Source of the DNA: Myxococcales bacterium
GTDB lineage: Bacteria; Myxococcota_A; Polyangia; Haliangiales; Haliangiaceae
Direction of reading: 5' to 3'
Assembly (NCBI GenBank): GCA_016716835.1
Contig: JADJUW010000001.1
Location: 2,632,001-2,696,000 of the forward strand
DNA length: 64,000 nt
Below the pieces are notes generated by a model. That model searched no databases. It was given only the letters and a program-made list of their open reading frames with translations, and was not told the origin of the DNA. This document shows positions 40,884 through 49,348 of the stretch, piece after piece (position 1 is the stretch's first letter; the number at the start of each line of letters is the position of its first letter). Position numbers and translations under genes: made by a program.

Positions 40884-42119
40884 TCAGTGCGGCGTCCAGG
40901 CGATGGAGTTGAGGTCGACGCCCTCTTGCACCAGCTCCCACAAAGGAGACAGCGTGCGCAGGCGATTGACGGCATTCACCACCAGATCGGCGACGTAATC
41001 GACCTCGGCTTCGGTATTAAAGCGTCCAAGGCCGAAGCGAATGGACGTATGCGCCAGCTCATCGCCGACGCCAAGCGCGCGCAACACGTAGCTGGGCTCA
41101 AGCGAGGCCGAGGTGCAGGCCGACCCGGATGACACCGCGACGTCCTTGAGGGCCATGAGCAGCGATTCGCCTTCGACGTAGGCAAACGAGATGTTGAGAT
41201 TGCCGGGCAGGAGCGAACCTGGCGCCATGGAGCCATTGATAAAGGTGTGTTCAAGGCGCGACGCCAAGCTCTTGTGCAAGCGATCGCGCAAGACGCCAAC
41301 CTTGATCGCTTCGGCTTCCATTTCCGCTTTCGCTAGCTCGGCCGCCTTGCCAAAGCCAACGATGAGCGGCACCGCGAGCGTGCCCGAACGCATGCCGCGC
41401 TCATGGCCGCCGCCGTCGATGATCGGATCGATGCGAACGCGTGGCTTGCGGCGTACCCACAGCGCGCCGACGCCCTTGGGACCGTACATCTTATGCGCCG
41501 AGATCGACACCAGGTCGACGTTGGTATCGACGACGTCGAACGGAATCTTGCCAACGCCTTGCACCGCGTCGGTATGAAACAGCGTCTTGGGGTTCTTGGC
41601 CTTGACCGCGGCGACGATCGCCTTGATCGGCTGCACGACGCCGATTTCGTTATTGGCGAGCATGATGCTGACCAAGATGGTCTTGTCGGTAACCGCCGCG
41701 GCGACCTGTTCCGGCGTCACTAGGCCGTCTTTAGCCGGGCGGAGATACGTGACCTCGCAGCCCTCGCGCTCAAGGCGCTTGCAGGTGTCGAGCGTGGCCT
41801 TGTGCTCGGTCTCGACCGTGATGATGTGATTGCCTTGCTTGCGATAGAACGACGCTACGCCCTTAATCGCGAGATTGATGGCTTCAGTGGCGCCCGACGT
41901 AAGGACGATTTCTTTGCCCTCGCCACCGATCAGCGCGCCGATTTGGCTGCGCGCATGCTCAACCGCGGACTCGGCCTTCCAGCCAAACACGTGGTTGCGG
42001 CTCGCGGCATTGCCGAAATGCTCGGTGAAATACGGCAGCATGGTCTCCAGCGCGCGCGGATCCATCGGCGTGGTGGAGTGGTTGTCCATGAAAATGGGCA
42101 GCTTAGGGCTTGGCGACAT
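40884..42119 (-). CDS. iscS: Cysteine desulfurase IscS
   Basis: A 411-residue PLP enzyme that mobilises sulfur from cysteine for iron-sulfur assembly. It begins MDNHSTTPMDPRAL at residue 11, the PLP Lys is K210 (SISAHKMYGPKGVG), and the persulfide Cys is C335 on the flexible loop SSGSACTSASLEP, the group I signature. The ATG at 42119 lies inside the end of the MerR gene (17-bp overlap), so expression is coupled. The longer frame upstream is antisense-like and was discarded. Confidence 0.95.
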   Translation of the reverse strand: MSPSPKLPIFMDNHSTTPMDPRALETMLPYFTEHFGNAASRNHVFGWKAESAVEHARSQIGALIGGEGKEIVLTSGATEAINLAIKGVASFYRKQGNHIITVETEHKATLDTCKRLEREGCEVTYLRPAKDGLVTPEQVAAAVTDKTILVSIMLANNEIGVVQPIKAIVAAVKAKNPKTLFHTDAVQGVGKIPFDVVDTNVDLVSISAHKMYGPKGVGALWVRRKPRVRIDPIIDGGGHERGMRSGTLAVPLIVGFGKAAELAKAEMEAEAIKVGVLRDRLHKSLASRLEHTFINGSMAPGSLLPGNLNISFAYVEGESLLMALKDVAVSSGSACTSASLEPSYVLRALGVGDELAHTSIRFGLGRFNTEAEVDYVADLVVNAVNRLRTLSPLWELVQEGVDLNSIAWTPH

Positions 42120-42663
42120 GTGCTTCCTTGACGGCTTCGACGAGGTTGGGTTGGACGAGGTTGGTGTGATCGTGGCGCGAACGCGACAGGCCGACAAAAA
42201 GGTTGGGCGCGTCGCTACGGCCATGGTGATGTTGGTTGCACGCGGCGCATTCGTGCGGCTTTTCGCCAGTCGAACAGGTTTGGCACGAATCCAGGTAGGC
42301 CACCGCGTCGAGCAAGTCGCGCTCGATGCCGCGGAGCTCGGCGATTTGCGCGCGCGTGGTTTGCAGGCGCTCTTGAAAGACGGCTCGCACCTGCGAGGTG
42401 GCGGCCTTGCCATTTTCGGCATCGTGGAAGTCTCGGACAAAGCCTTGGATTTCGGTCAGCGAAAAGCCAATGGCCTGCAGCTTGCCGATCCAATTGATGC
42501 GATCGACGGCCTCGGGACCGTAGAGCCGAAAGCCGCCCTCAGAGCGCGCGGCCGGCTCGAGCAGCTCCATCTCCTCATATAGATGCAAGGCGCGCACGGT
42601 CTTGCCCACGGCGCGGGCGAGCTCGCCGACGCGGATGAGTTTGGGAGGTGAGGCTTGCAACAT
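42103..42663 (-). CDS. MerR-family regulator heading the isc operon
   Basis: A 186-residue regulator. The MerR winged helix is at residues ~10-75 (VGELARAVGKTVRALHLYEEMELL, then GGFRLYGPEAVDRI), followed by a dimerisation helix to ~122. The C-terminus has four cysteines, C127, C130, C139 and C142 (SCQTC and ECAAC), plus HHH at 145-147, which could bind a metal or an iron-sulfur cluster, as the SoxR branch of the family does. It takes the place of the Rrf2-type IscR that controls isc operons in many Proteobacteria. A good palindromic operator lies just upstream at 42700-42717, so autoregulation is likely. Confidence 0.85.
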   Translation of the reverse strand: MLQASPPKLIRVGELARAVGKTVRALHLYEEMELLEPAARSEGGFRLYGPEAVDRINWIGKLQAIGFSLTEIQGFVRDFHDAENGKAATSQVRAVFQERLQTTRAQIAELRGIERDLLDAVAYLDSCQTCSTGEKPHECAACNQHHHGRSDAPNLFVGLSRSRHDHTNLVQPNLVEAVKEAHVAKP

Positions 42664-42695
42664 AATGAAGGGGACGCGGGTGGGAGGTGGCCCGA

Positions 42696-42717
42696 CTCAT
42701 ACCCTAACGTAAAGGTA
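42696..42717 (-). promoter_or_regulatory. Candidate MerR operator/promoter of the isc operon
   Basis: TACCCTAACGTAAAGGTA at 42700-42717 is an 18-bp near-palindrome matching its reverse complement at 14 positions. Read on the minus strand, TATGAG at 42701-42696 may serve as the -10 element at the operator edge, giving a leader of about 25-30 bases to the MerR ATG. Operators placed between promoter elements are the hallmark of MerR regulators. Confidence 0.55.
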
Positions 42718-42805
42718 AGAGTAAGAGGCTTTGAGCCACTATGTTGGCAACAGGGGAACGCGTCAAGGCCAAACTCACGTTAACGGAAGGGTATACACTC
42801 CCCTA

Positions 42806-42839
42806 CAACCATTGAATTATGAGTATTTACAAATGGTTG
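42806..42839. promoter_or_regulatory. Inverted repeat upstream of the TetR gene
   Basis: CAACCATT (42806-42813) and AATGGTTG (42832-42839) are perfect inverted arms 18 bp apart, about 50 bp upstream of the TetR start. The DNA is unusually AT-rich here. It is a plausible autoregulatory operator. Confidence 0.45.
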
Positions 42840-42889
42840 GAAATTCTTATGTTGCGCTGCTGCCGGCTGCGTGCCAATGGTAGGCCGAA

Positions 42890-43612
42890 ATGGCACGCCC
42901 CAAAGACCCAGGCAAGCGCATCGGGCTGGCGTTGCAAGCTATTGAGATTTTGGAACGCGAAGGCGTCGAAATCTCGGTTGAACAGCTCGCCGGCAAGATG
43001 GGCATCAAGCGGCCGACGTTGCTCTATCATTTTCCAAGCTATGGCAGCATTGCCGAGGAGGCGATCAAGCACTACCTCGCCGAGGCGAGCGCCTTCATCG
43101 CCAAACGCTTGGCGCCAGTGAGCCACCCGATCGACCGCGTCTTCCAGCATCTGCTGGCGGTCACGGATTTTCAGCGCGGCAAGGAGGCGCGGTTTGCGTT
43201 CTTAACGCAGGTCGTGGCCTCGACTGCGGGCCGTCGCATGCGACAAGTCGTGCAGGCCACGGCGATGTATTTTGAACTGCATCGCGCCTCGATGGTCAAA
43301 TCGTTGCAAGAGGGCATCGCGGCCGGCACGGTGGCGCCTTGCAATCCGTCGGCGATCGTCATGATGGTGCGCGCAATCAACGACGGCACGCTCATTCAAA
43401 GGGTCGCGACCAAGACGGATGCCTCCGCCGTCTATGAACTATTGTGGTCGTCGGTGCTGGCCCCGCTGCGCCTTGAGCCGCATCCCGCGAAACTCGCCAG
43501 GTCATCTCGGACGCCACGGCCGGCGCCGCAGCCCAAGGGTAAAGCCACGTCCCAGTCAAAACGCGCTACGGGGTCGGGGTCGACGCGCCGTGTGCGCGAT
43601 GCGCGCGGATGA
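42890..43612 (+). CDS. TetR-family transcriptional regulator
   Basis: A 240-residue regulator. Residues ~10-55 form a TetR-type helix-turn-helix (IGLALQAIEILEREGVEISVEQLAGKMGIKRPTLLYHFPS in pieces, with the YxxF end). The ligand-binding domain is helical to about residue 195, and the C-terminal ~45 residues are a basic Lys/Arg/Pro tail. The gene is divergent from the isc operon, whose regulator lies 226 bp away, but nothing links them directly. Its 3' end overlaps a convergent acyltransferase gene by 47 bp. Confidence 0.85.
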   Translation: MARPKDPGKRIGLALQAIEILEREGVEISVEQLAGKMGIKRPTLLYHFPSYGSIAEEAIKHYLAEASAFIAKRLAPVSHPIDRVFQHLLAVTDFQRGKEARFAFLTQVVASTAGRRMRQVVQATAMYFELHRASMVKSLQEGIAAGTVAPCNPSAIVMMVRAINDGTLIQRVATKTDASAVYELLWSSVLAPLRLEPHPAKLARSSRTPRPAPQPKGKATSQSKRATGSGSTRRVRDARG

Positions 43613-44201
43613 TGCGCGCCGGGCTGCCACCGACGACGGCCCAGGCGGGCACGTCGCGCGTGACCACCGCGCCCATCGCGACCACCGCGTGATCGCCAAT
43701 GGTCACGCCGTCGGTGATGCAGGCATTGGCGCCAAGCCATACGTCGCGGCCAATGGCGATGCCGCGCGAAACGGTCTTTTGCGCCATGATCGGCGCGGCG
43801 TCGCTCATCCCGTGGTCGAAGGCGTAGATGCACACGCCAGTGGCGATACGCGTCTGGTCGCCAATTGTGATGCCCGCCGTGCCGCCGTCGATGGCGCAGC
43901 GCGGGTTGATGCTGACCTGCGCGCCGAGGGTCGCGGGCCCGTGCACGAAGGCATCGGCCGCGATATAGCTGCCAGGGCCGATGACGAGGCGACGCCGCGG
44001 CTCGGCAAAGATCGCCGCGCTCGGCGCGATAAAGCAATCGTCGCCTAGCTCAACGGTTTCGTGAAAGCGCAAGGCCGCCTGCACCTCGGCCTGCCACGCG
44101 GTGGCCCACACGCGATTTTCAGGCGAGAGCGTGTAATACAGCCACGGCATCCACGCCAGGCGGCGTTTGTGTTGCTCGCGATGCGCGGCGGCGCCGTCCA
44201 T
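43566..44201 (-). CDS. Hexapeptide-repeat (LbH) O-acetyltransferase
   Basis: A 211-residue left-handed beta-helix transferase from the ATG at 44201. Isoleucine-patch repeats start near residue 60 (CFIAPSAAIFAEP, VIGPGSYIAADAFVHGPATLG) and continue through ITIGDQTRIATGVCIYAFDHGMSD to IGRDVWLGANACITDGVTIGDHAVVAMGAVVTRDVPAWAVVGGSPAR in pieces. The His in FDHGM sits where the catalytic His of maltose/galactoside acetyltransferases is. Such enzymes acetylate sugars or polysaccharides. The frame extends to 44363, but the added residues look antisense. Confidence 0.85.
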   Translation of the reverse strand: MDGAAAHREQHKRRLAWMPWLYYTLSPENRVWATAWQAEVQAALRFHETVELGDDCFIAPSAAIFAEPRRRLVIGPGSYIAADAFVHGPATLGAQVSINPRCAIDGGTAGITIGDQTRIATGVCIYAFDHGMSDAAPIMAQKTVSRGIAIGRDVWLGANACITDGVTIGDHAVVAMGAVVTRDVPAWAVVGGSPARIIRAHRAHGASTPTP

Positions 44202-44272
44202 AAGGTCAGTGTTGCACAATCTAAGGAGGCTGCACCACCACCGGCGTGTATAGTTTCGCCAAGGCACCAACG

Positions 44273-44719
44273 ATGAATACGAAATCACAACGAATACGGG
44301 CCCTCGCCATGACCATGATGGCGACGTGTGGCGCGGCCGCGTGCACAACCGCAGACAATTCACGCGACGCCTTTGTCGGAAGCTTTGCGTTTGCGAGCAG
44401 CGCCTTTGAGACGAATTGTTCGCCGGTGCCGAGCGGCTATGAAGATGTCGATGACGTCGTCGTAATCTCGCTCGGTGAAAACGAGAGCCTCGACGTGCTC
44501 ATTGATGGCATGGCGATGCCTTGTGACGACGAAACCGATCTGCAGGCTGCCCCGAGCCGCATCGGCTGTGAAATGATCGGTAGCAGCGTGAGCTATCACG
44601 TTGACGTCTGGATCGACCTTAGCTACGAGCGCCCAAGCCGGATGACCTTGGTTAAGGAGTTTGCCGCGCCAGACTCTTGTGCCATGACGTTTAGCGGGCT
44701 CCTGGCGCCGGCGCCGTAG
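44273..44719 (+). CDS. Small exported lipoprotein-like protein
   Basis: A 148-residue protein from the ATG at 44273. A signal with TMMATCGAAAC suggests lipidation at the second Cys (about residue 24). The mature part is acidic with three cysteines (NCSPVPSG, PCDDETD, GCEMIGS) and a final SCAMTF. I do not recognise it. AAGG lies 8 bases upstream of the ATG and TATAGT further up, so it probably has a short leader, unlike its neighbours. Confidence 0.6.
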   Translation: MNTKSQRIRALAMTMMATCGAAACTTADNSRDAFVGSFAFASSAFETNCSPVPSGYEDVDDVVVISLGENESLDVLIDGMAMPCDDETDLQAAPSRIGCEMIGSSVSYHVDVWIDLSYERPSRMTLVKEFAAPDSCAMTFSGLLAPAP

Positions 44720-44746
44720 CGCGGTGGGAGTGTCATAGCGCTCGTT

Positions 44747-44758
44747 TACGGTGCGGCC
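44747..44758 (+). promoter_or_regulatory. TACGGT -10-like element
   Basis: TACGGT (44747-44752), then GCGGCC, then the deoxynucleoside kinase ATG. The same GCGGCC spacer occurs before the TonB receptor gene at 47298. Confidence 0.45.
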
Positions 44759-45436
44759 ATGCAAGCCACTCCGGTGAACGCGCCCGACGTGTTCGGCAAC
44801 ATCTTTATCGGCATCGCCGGGATGATCGGCGCCGGCAAGTCCACGCTCGCGACGGCGCTGGGGCAACACCTCGACATCGACGTGCACTACGAACCCGTCG
44901 CCGACAATGAGTATCTCGGGGACTTTTACGCCGACACCAAGAAGCATTCGTTCGCGATGCAGGTGTACTTGCTCAACAGGCGCTTCCAGCAGCATCAAGA
45001 AATCATCTGGCGCGGCCGCTCGGCGGTGCAGGACCGCACGATCTACGAAGATTCTATTTTCGCGCGCATGCTCGCCAGCACCGGCCTGATGGACGAGCGC
45101 GACTACCGCACCTACGTGCAATTGTTCAAGCACATGAGCAACTTCATGTGTCGCCCCAGCGTGATCGTCTACCTCGACGTCTCGCCCGAGTCGTCGCTGG
45201 CGCGCATCAAGCAGCGCAGCCGCGACGTGGAATCGACCATTGGGCTCGATTATCTGCGCGCGCTGCACGCGGCGTACGCCGAATTTGTCGAAAACATTTC
45301 GAAGACCATTCCGGTCATTCGCGTCGACTACGAGCGTTTTGCCACCGCCGAAGAAATGGCCGAAATGATCAAGCGCGAGTACCTAAGCGTCAGCTTTCTG
45401 CGCAATATCACGCGCTTTGACCCGACGCGGGCGTAA
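44759..45436 (+). CDS. Deoxynucleoside kinase
   Basis: A 225-residue P-loop kinase of the dNK family. The Walker A motif is IAGMIGAGKST near residues 19-29, the substrate-contacting segment is YEPVADNEYLGDFY, the ERS-like motif is DRTIYEDSIFA near 93-103, and the lid is RIKQRSRDVESTI. It phosphorylates deoxyadenosine, deoxyguanosine or deoxycytidine in nucleotide salvage; the specificity is not readable. Its last 20 bp would overlap the next gene if that gene's longer start were used. Confidence 0.9.
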   Translation: MQATPVNAPDVFGNIFIGIAGMIGAGKSTLATALGQHLDIDVHYEPVADNEYLGDFYADTKKHSFAMQVYLLNRRFQQHQEIIWRGRSAVQDRTIYEDSIFARMLASTGLMDERDYRTYVQLFKHMSNFMCRPSVIVYLDVSPESSLARIKQRSRDVESTIGLDYLRALHAAYAEFVENISKTIPVIRVDYERFATAEEMAEMIKREYLSVSFLRNITRFDPTRA

Positions 45437-45482
45437 GGCCGCACGCTGGCGATTTTTGCGACCATTTTCGCTGCGCGGCGTG

Positions 45483-45494
45483 TATGTTCGGCCC
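45483..45494 (+). promoter_or_regulatory. TATGTT -10-like element
   Basis: TATGTT (45483-45488) plus CGGCCC leads to the GTG at 45495 and marks that codon as the start of the esterase lipoprotein rather than the ATG at 45417. Confidence 0.5.
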
Positions 45495-46376
45495 GTGCGT
45501 TGGGTGCCAGCGAGCCTGCTGACCGTGCTAGCTGTCGTGGCAATAGCGTGTCATGGCGAAACCACGACGGGCTCGACCCCGTCGCCTGATGCGCCGGTCG
45601 ATTCGTGGCCGCCGCCACAAGATCGACCCTACGAGGTCTATTTGCCGCAGGGGCTTGCTGAGGGCGAGGCCGCACCGCTGCTCGTCGTGCTGCACGGCTA
45701 CGGCCTTGATGCGGCGTGGGAGGCCGACTATTTGCTTTTGCATGAGGTCGCGGATGCGGCCGGCATGTTGCTGGTGCTGCCCAATGGCGTGCCCGACGCT
45801 AGCGGCAAGCGATTTTGGAATGGCACGGATTGTTGCCTCATCGACGGCGAGCATGTCGACGACGTTGGGTACCTCGCCGCGGTGATTGCGCAGATGCAAG
45901 CGCGCTACGACGTCGATGCGGCGCGGGTGTTTGTGATTGGCCATTCCAGTGGCGCGTTCATGGCGCATCGCCTGGCGTGTGAACGAGGCGAGCTGCTTAC
46001 CGGTATCGTCAGCCTCGCTGGCGGGCAGTGGCTCGATGCGGCCGACTGTCCTGCGGGGCCGCCCGTGAGCGTGCTGCAGATCCACGGCACCGCCGATGCC
46101 ATCGTGTGGTACGCGGGTGGCGCGACGTATCCCGGCGCCATCGAAACCGCGAATCGATGGCTTGCGCGCAACGGCTGCCCCGACGCCCTGGCGATGGACG
46201 GCGCGTTGGATTTAGACGCGCTACTGCTTGGCGACGAAACCACGATCGCAACCAGCTCGGGGTGCGATGAGGCGACAATGGTTGAGCTGTGGAGCATCGT
46301 TGGTGGTGCCCACGTGCCGACGCTGAAGGCCGACGTTTGGATCGCCGCCTTGCTCGAGTTTTTGGCGCGCGCCTAA
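45495..46376 (+). CDS. LpqC/PHB depolymerase-like esterase lipoprotein
   Basis: A 293-residue alpha/beta hydrolase. From the GTG at 45495 it has a clean lipoprotein signal ending VAIAC near residue 14-18. The fold shows LLVVLHGYGLDAAWE, LVLPNGVPDASGKRFWNGT, the nucleophile elbow GHSSG near residue 160, an acid in HGTADAIV, and a His in VGGAHVPT near the C-terminus. This order matches the LpqC family, which includes feruloyl esterases and poly(3-hydroxybutyrate) depolymerases. The lipid anchor places it in the envelope. The substrate is unknown. Confidence 0.83.
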   Translation: MRWVPASLLTVLAVVAIACHGETTTGSTPSPDAPVDSWPPPQDRPYEVYLPQGLAEGEAAPLLVVLHGYGLDAAWEADYLLLHEVADAAGMLLVLPNGVPDASGKRFWNGTDCCLIDGEHVDDVGYLAAVIAQMQARYDVDAARVFVIGHSSGAFMAHRLACERGELLTGIVSLAGGQWLDAADCPAGPPVSVLQIHGTADAIVWYAGGATYPGAIETANRWLARNGCPDALAMDGALDLDALLLGDETTIATSSGCDEATMVELWSIVGGAHVPTLKADVWIAALLEFLARA

Positions 46377-46394
46377 GCGCAAAGACATCGCGCG

Positions 46395-47219
46395 CTAGCT
46401 CTTATGCACGTGTTGCAGGCACGGCAGCTGGGCCCGCACCTGCGCCTGTGCCGCCGCCGAAAGCGTGGCCGTCACGAGCCCGTCGCCCGCGGCCTTTTCG
46501 CCGAGCACCTCGCCCCACGGCGAGACGATGAGCGAATGGCCGTAGCTCACCCGCTTGGGGTTGTGTTGCCCCCATTGCGCCGCGGCGACGACATACGCTT
46601 GATTCTCAATCGCGCGCGCGCGCAGCAGCGTGTGCCAGTGAGCTTGGCCGGTGTGGGCGGTAAACGCCGCGGTGACCAGCAGCACCTGTGCGCCATGCTG
46701 CAGCGTGAGCGCGCGGTAAAGCTCGGGAAAGCGCAGATCATAGCAAATTGACACGCCAACTCGCACGCCGCCTATCTCGACGCAGACGATGTCGGACCCC
46801 GCGCGGGTCGTCGCCGATTCTTGCAAGGTGGCGCCGCCGGGAATATCGATATCAAAGAGGTGCCACTTGCGATACGTGGCAACGAGGTCGCCGTTCGGGC
46901 CAATCACCGTCGAGGCGTTGTAGGTATGCGCGGGGTCGCCCGCGATGCGCTCGGGAAGGCCGCCCGTGACGAGGTGAACCCCGTGCCGCTGCGCCAAGGT
47001 CCGCAGCTCCGTCATCGCGATGCCGTCGCCGCCAAGGTCTTCCGCAATGGCGAATTTCTCATCCTCGCGGTGGCCGAGAAAGGTGCTGCATTCGGGCAAC
47101 ACCACGAGCCGCGCGCCATCTGCCGCGGCGCGCAACACGAGCTCGCCGATGGTCTGCAGATTTCGCGAGACATCGGCTGACGAACACAGCTGCACCGCAG
47201 CGACGCGAAGATCTGGCAT
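46395..47219 (-). CDS. Nitrilase-superfamily amidohydrolase (Nit1/omega-amidase-like)
   Basis: A 274-residue carbon-nitrogen hydrolase. The catalytic triad is Glu in VVLPECSTF (about residue 43), Lys in TYRKWHLFD and Cys in SICYDLRFPELYRAL. The closest pattern in memory is the Nit1/Nit2 branch (deaminated glutathione amidase, omega-amidase), which repairs metabolic by-products. TAACTT lies 6 bp before the ATG at 47219. It is divergent from the TonB receptor gene with 78 bp between the starts. Confidence 0.9.
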   Translation of the reverse strand: MPDLRVAAVQLCSSADVSRNLQTIGELVLRAAADGARLVVLPECSTFLGHREDEKFAIAEDLGGDGIAMTELRTLAQRHGVHLVTGGLPERIAGDPAHTYNASTVIGPNGDLVATYRKWHLFDIDIPGGATLQESATTRAGSDIVCVEIGGVRVGVSICYDLRFPELYRALTLQHGAQVLLVTAAFTAHTGQAHWHTLLRARAIENQAYVVAAAQWGQHNPKRVSYGHSLIVSPWGEVLGEKAAGDGLVTATLSAAAQAQVRAQLPCLQHVHKS

Positions 47220-47297
47220 GTGATGAAGTTAACACAACTGCGCAAAGGCGTGCGCCGTGCGGCGAATTCGGCGTGGCCTCAATGTTAGGCTGCGGCC
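47220..47297. promoter_or_regulatory. Divergent leaderless promoters for amidohydrolase and TonB receptor
   Basis: On the minus strand TAACTT (47231-47226) precedes the amidohydrolase ATG by 6 bp. On the plus strand TAGGCT (47286-47291) and GCGGCC precede the receptor GTG at 47298. Both spacings are exactly 6 bp. Confidence 0.5.
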
Positions 47298-49322
47298 GTG
47301 CGATGGCGCGTGGTGGTAGGTGGGCTGATATGCATGGCCGGGCGCGCTTACGCCGACGAAGCTGCGGTCGAGGGCCCCGCCGCTGATGAGGTGATCGTCA
47401 TCGCAGGTGAGGTGCCGCGCGCCTTGGGATCCCCGCAACAAGATCTAAGCGCCGAAGAGATTCGAACGCTCCCGGGTGCGAGCAACGATGCCATGCGCGC
47501 GCTGGCCTCCACGCCTTCAGTGTCGCGCCTACCGTTTTCGTTTGGCGGCCTTGCGCTGCGCGGGGCGTCGATTCGCAATACCGCGGTCTACGTCGACGAG
47601 GTCGCGATTCCCTTGCCGTTTCACTTTGGCGGCATCACGTCGATTTTTCCAACGTACGCCCTTGAGACGCTCACGCTGCACGCAGGCAACGCCCCCGTGC
47701 AGTTCGGGCGCGTGCTCGGCGGCGTAGTTGCCATTGCCTCGAGGACGCCTCGGCCGCAGCGCCATCGCCTTGGCCTCGATCTATCGATCTTGCACGCCTC
47801 AATGTGGGCGGAAGGGCCCGTGGGACCCGCGCGTAAAGGGCCCGACGTCTCACACAACTCATGGCGATACCTCGCCAGCGCGCGCCGCTCGTTTCTTGAT
47901 CTTGTGCTTTCGCCGTTCGTGGCGGAGACGACCCCGCTGCCGGTCTACACCGACGCGCAGCTCTTGTTGTCATCGGGCGAAGATCGGCGCCTGGGACGGC
48001 TCGCGCCCATGGCGCTAATTAGCCGTGATGAAACCCAAAGCCCCGATCTGGCCCTAACCCTCGGATTCTGGCGCATCGCGCTGCCTTGGCGCCTCACGGC
48101 CGAGCAGACCGAATTGCGCGCAACCGCGTGGATAGGTGCCACCGACGTCCGCTTTCTCGGCGACATGACGCCCGACGACCGCGCCAAAGATGTCGACGTT
48201 GTGCGCCATGTTGACGAATGGGGCGTGCGCGCGCAAGCTTCGCGATCGACGGGATTTGGCGAGGCGCGGCTCGGCCTAGATGCCACTGGGGGCGCCCTCA
48301 GCGGCACCACGCGCGAGGTGGGCGGCGCGGGCCTGTCGCTGACGCCTATCTCGTGGAGTCATATCGGGGGGTGGGCAGCCGCGGCGTGGCACGGCACTCA
48401 CGGCTCGCTGGAGCCGTCGCTGCGCGTCGACCGCTTGGGGCTTATCGACGAAACAACTATTTCGCCGCGGGTCAACGCCACGCTGCATCTCGCCACCGAC
48501 CTTGAGCTCGTCGCCGCCGCTGGCCGCTACGTGGAGCCGCCGCTCGCGGCCGACCTTGGCACGTCTGCACCAGCCGATGGCCATCAAAGCAGCAAGGCGA
48601 TGCAATACTCGTTGGGCATATCGGCCTTGCTCTACGAGGGCCTGACGGTCACGTTGGCGGGCTACTACCATGTGACCAAGCACTTGCCGGTTGTTACGGA
48701 TCCGACCGTCTTTACCAGCGTGTCGCGCAATTCGTTTAGCCCGCTCGTGCTCGAGATCGTGCAGCAGTATCTCGGCGAAGGCACGCCACGCGGCAGCCTT
48801 GGCCGCGGCAAGGCCTACGGGCTAGAGACCTTGCTCACGTATGAGCGCGGCGCCCAGCGCTTGCACGTCGCATACACGTGGTCCAGATCTAAGCGCACCG
48901 AAGACCCGGCGCTGTACGAGGGCTTTCACCCCTATGTGCTTGATCAACCGCATCGCCTGCACGCGGTTTGGCAGTATGCGACGCCGCGTTGGATTTGGGG
49001 CGCCGGCTTTCATTTCGCCACCGGCATTCCGTATAGCCCGGTGACGTTGAGCGAAGACGGCGTGTTTACGCAAGATCTGTGGGGTCGGCGCGTGCCCAAT
49101 TTTATGCAGCTGGATTTACGCGCGGAGCGGCGGTGGCGACGCGCCGGGGGCGATTGGGGCGTTTATCTCGAAATTCAAAACGCCACCGCACGCACCAACG
49201 TCGAATCGGTGCGCGACGCGGTTCGAAGCGCCGACGACCCGGCCAACGCCACGCTGACAACAACGAAAATCACCGGCCTGCCATTTCTGCCGCTGCTTGG
49301 TGCCACCTACACGCCGCGCTAA
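47298..49322 (+). CDS. TonB-dependent outer membrane receptor
   Basis: A 674-residue receptor. A signal peptide ends near RAYA, DEVIVIAGEVP is a TonB box-like stretch, and the plug domain follows at ~45-150 (LRGASIRNTAVYVDEVAIP, PVQFGRVLGGVVAIAS). The rest is a 22-strand-type barrel ending LPFLPLLGATYTPR. The barrel is near the short end for the family. No uptake genes are adjacent, so the ligand is unknown. Proteins of this size with these plug motifs often appear in Myxococcota as receptors of uncertain ligand. Confidence 0.85.
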   Translation: MRWRVVVGGLICMAGRAYADEAAVEGPAADEVIVIAGEVPRALGSPQQDLSAEEIRTLPGASNDAMRALASTPSVSRLPFSFGGLALRGASIRNTAVYVDEVAIPLPFHFGGITSIFPTYALETLTLHAGNAPVQFGRVLGGVVAIASRTPRPQRHRLGLDLSILHASMWAEGPVGPARKGPDVSHNSWRYLASARRSFLDLVLSPFVAETTPLPVYTDAQLLLSSGEDRRLGRLAPMALISRDETQSPDLALTLGFWRIALPWRLTAEQTELRATAWIGATDVRFLGDMTPDDRAKDVDVVRHVDEWGVRAQASRSTGFGEARLGLDATGGALSGTTREVGGAGLSLTPISWSHIGGWAAAAWHGTHGSLEPSLRVDRLGLIDETTISPRVNATLHLATDLELVAAAGRYVEPPLAADLGTSAPADGHQSSKAMQYSLGISALLYEGLTVTLAGYYHVTKHLPVVTDPTVFTSVSRNSFSPLVLEIVQQYLGEGTPRGSLGRGKAYGLETLLTYERGAQRLHVAYTWSRSKRTEDPALYEGFHPYVLDQPHRLHAVWQYATPRWIWGAGFHFATGIPYSPVTLSEDGVFTQDLWGRRVPNFMQLDLRAERRWRRAGGDWGVYLEIQNATARTNVESVRDAVRSADDPANATLTTTKITGLPFLPLLGATYTPR

Positions 49323-49337
49323 ACCGTCGGCAAATGG

Positions 49338-49348
49338 TATGGTGGCAC
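49338..49348 (+). promoter_or_regulatory. TATGGT -10-like element
   Basis: TATGGT (49338-49343) ends 5 bp before the ATG at 49349 and supports this start over the far longer open frame that runs antisense-free through the receptor gene end. Confidence 0.45.
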
